Source: Treponema sp.
GTDB taxonomy: Bacteria; Spirochaetota; Spirochaetia; Treponematales; Breznakiellaceae
Direction: 5' to 3'
Length of the DNA: 14,417 nucleotides
Assembly (NCBI GenBank): GCA_031283505.1
Contig: JAITBO010000122.1
Span: 1 to 14,417, forward strand
Numbering within the stretch: position 1 is the stretch's first letter; every line of letters begins with the position of its first letter. This document shows, piece by piece, positions 14,328 to 14,417 of the stretch. A program made the position numbers and the translations under genes. The notes under the pieces are model-generated. The model saw only the letters and a list, made by a program, of their open reading frames with translations. It had not been told where the DNA came from and searched no databases.

Positions 14328-14417
14328 TTACTCTATGTTCCATTCCTTGGGATCATCCCTCTGCCTGCATGACCAGAGGCCGTCTTGCTGGGTTGCGGCA
14401 AAGAGTACGAGATCCCA
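14328..14417 (-). CDS. C-terminal tail of an unidentified gene (partial)
   Basis: The minus-strand frame is open from the window edge for 29 codons and ends in TAA at 14328-14330. The peptide starts WDLVLFAATQQDGLWS and ends DPKEWNIE, with a balanced composition that reads like real protein. Another frame is also open over most of this short stretch, so the choice is not certain. Its stop lies 19 nt before the GTG of the rarA fusion gene, a normal operon spacing. I do not recognise the family from so short a tail. Confidence 0.5.
   Translation of the reverse strand, partial: WDLVLFAATQQDGLWSCRQRDDPKEWNIE

Noticed and set aside
1..14417. CRISPR array, insertion sequence, tRNA/rRNA, riboswitch
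   Set aside because: No regularly spaced repeats, transposase or terminal repeats, cloverleaf, or known aptamer core was seen on reading both strands.

Overview
The window (14.4 kb, roughly half G+C by eye) looks like chromosome from a diderm bacterium, most likely a spirochaete of the Treponema group. This is inferred from protein flavour and was not searched: a RarA ATPase fused to a long C-terminal domain, a NusG paralogue heading sugar-nucleotide genes, a MarR/EPS-type winged-helix regulator, a POTRA-plus-barrel outer-membrane protein and a SPOR protein. Nothing looks mobile: no IS, integrase, tRNA, rRNA or CRISPR is visible.

Layout, right to left. At 14328-14417 (-) is the tail of an unidentified gene. 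It is followed 19 nt later by a RarA/MgsA fusion protein (12041-14308, -). Converging on it are two + strand genes: a small secreted protein of unknown function (10037-10546) and a RlpA-like/SPOR envelope protein (10570-12021). The rarA fusion and the SPOR gene end only 19 nt apart, and a perfect 13-bp hairpin lies inside the last codons of the rarA fusion.

From the divergent 9955-10036 spacer a tightly packed minus-strand operon runs down to 3219: a NusG-like antiterminator, a soluble UDP-sugar 4,6-dehydratase (CapD/PglF/WbpM type), a DegT-type PLP aminotransferase, then the three subunits of a molybdenum hydroxylase (Mo, 2Fe-2S, FAD). The junctions are overlapping or a few nt long, apart from a 45-nt gap after the NusG-like gene. 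The first three genes suit synthesis of an amino-sugar for a surface glycan. The Mo-hydroxylase is an unexpected tail, and its large subunit has lost the canonical glycine-rich cofactor loop.

After an AT-rich 157-nt spacer with a good sigma70-like promoter under a perfect 21-bp palindrome, a second minus-strand operon runs winged-helix regulator - aroB - outer-membrane barrel protein. Its genes overlap (ATGA, then TTG over TGA), and it leaves the window at position 1. The strongest leads are the degenerate Mo-hydroxylase in a glycan operon, the palindrome-controlled regulator/aroB/OMP operon and the RarA fusion.
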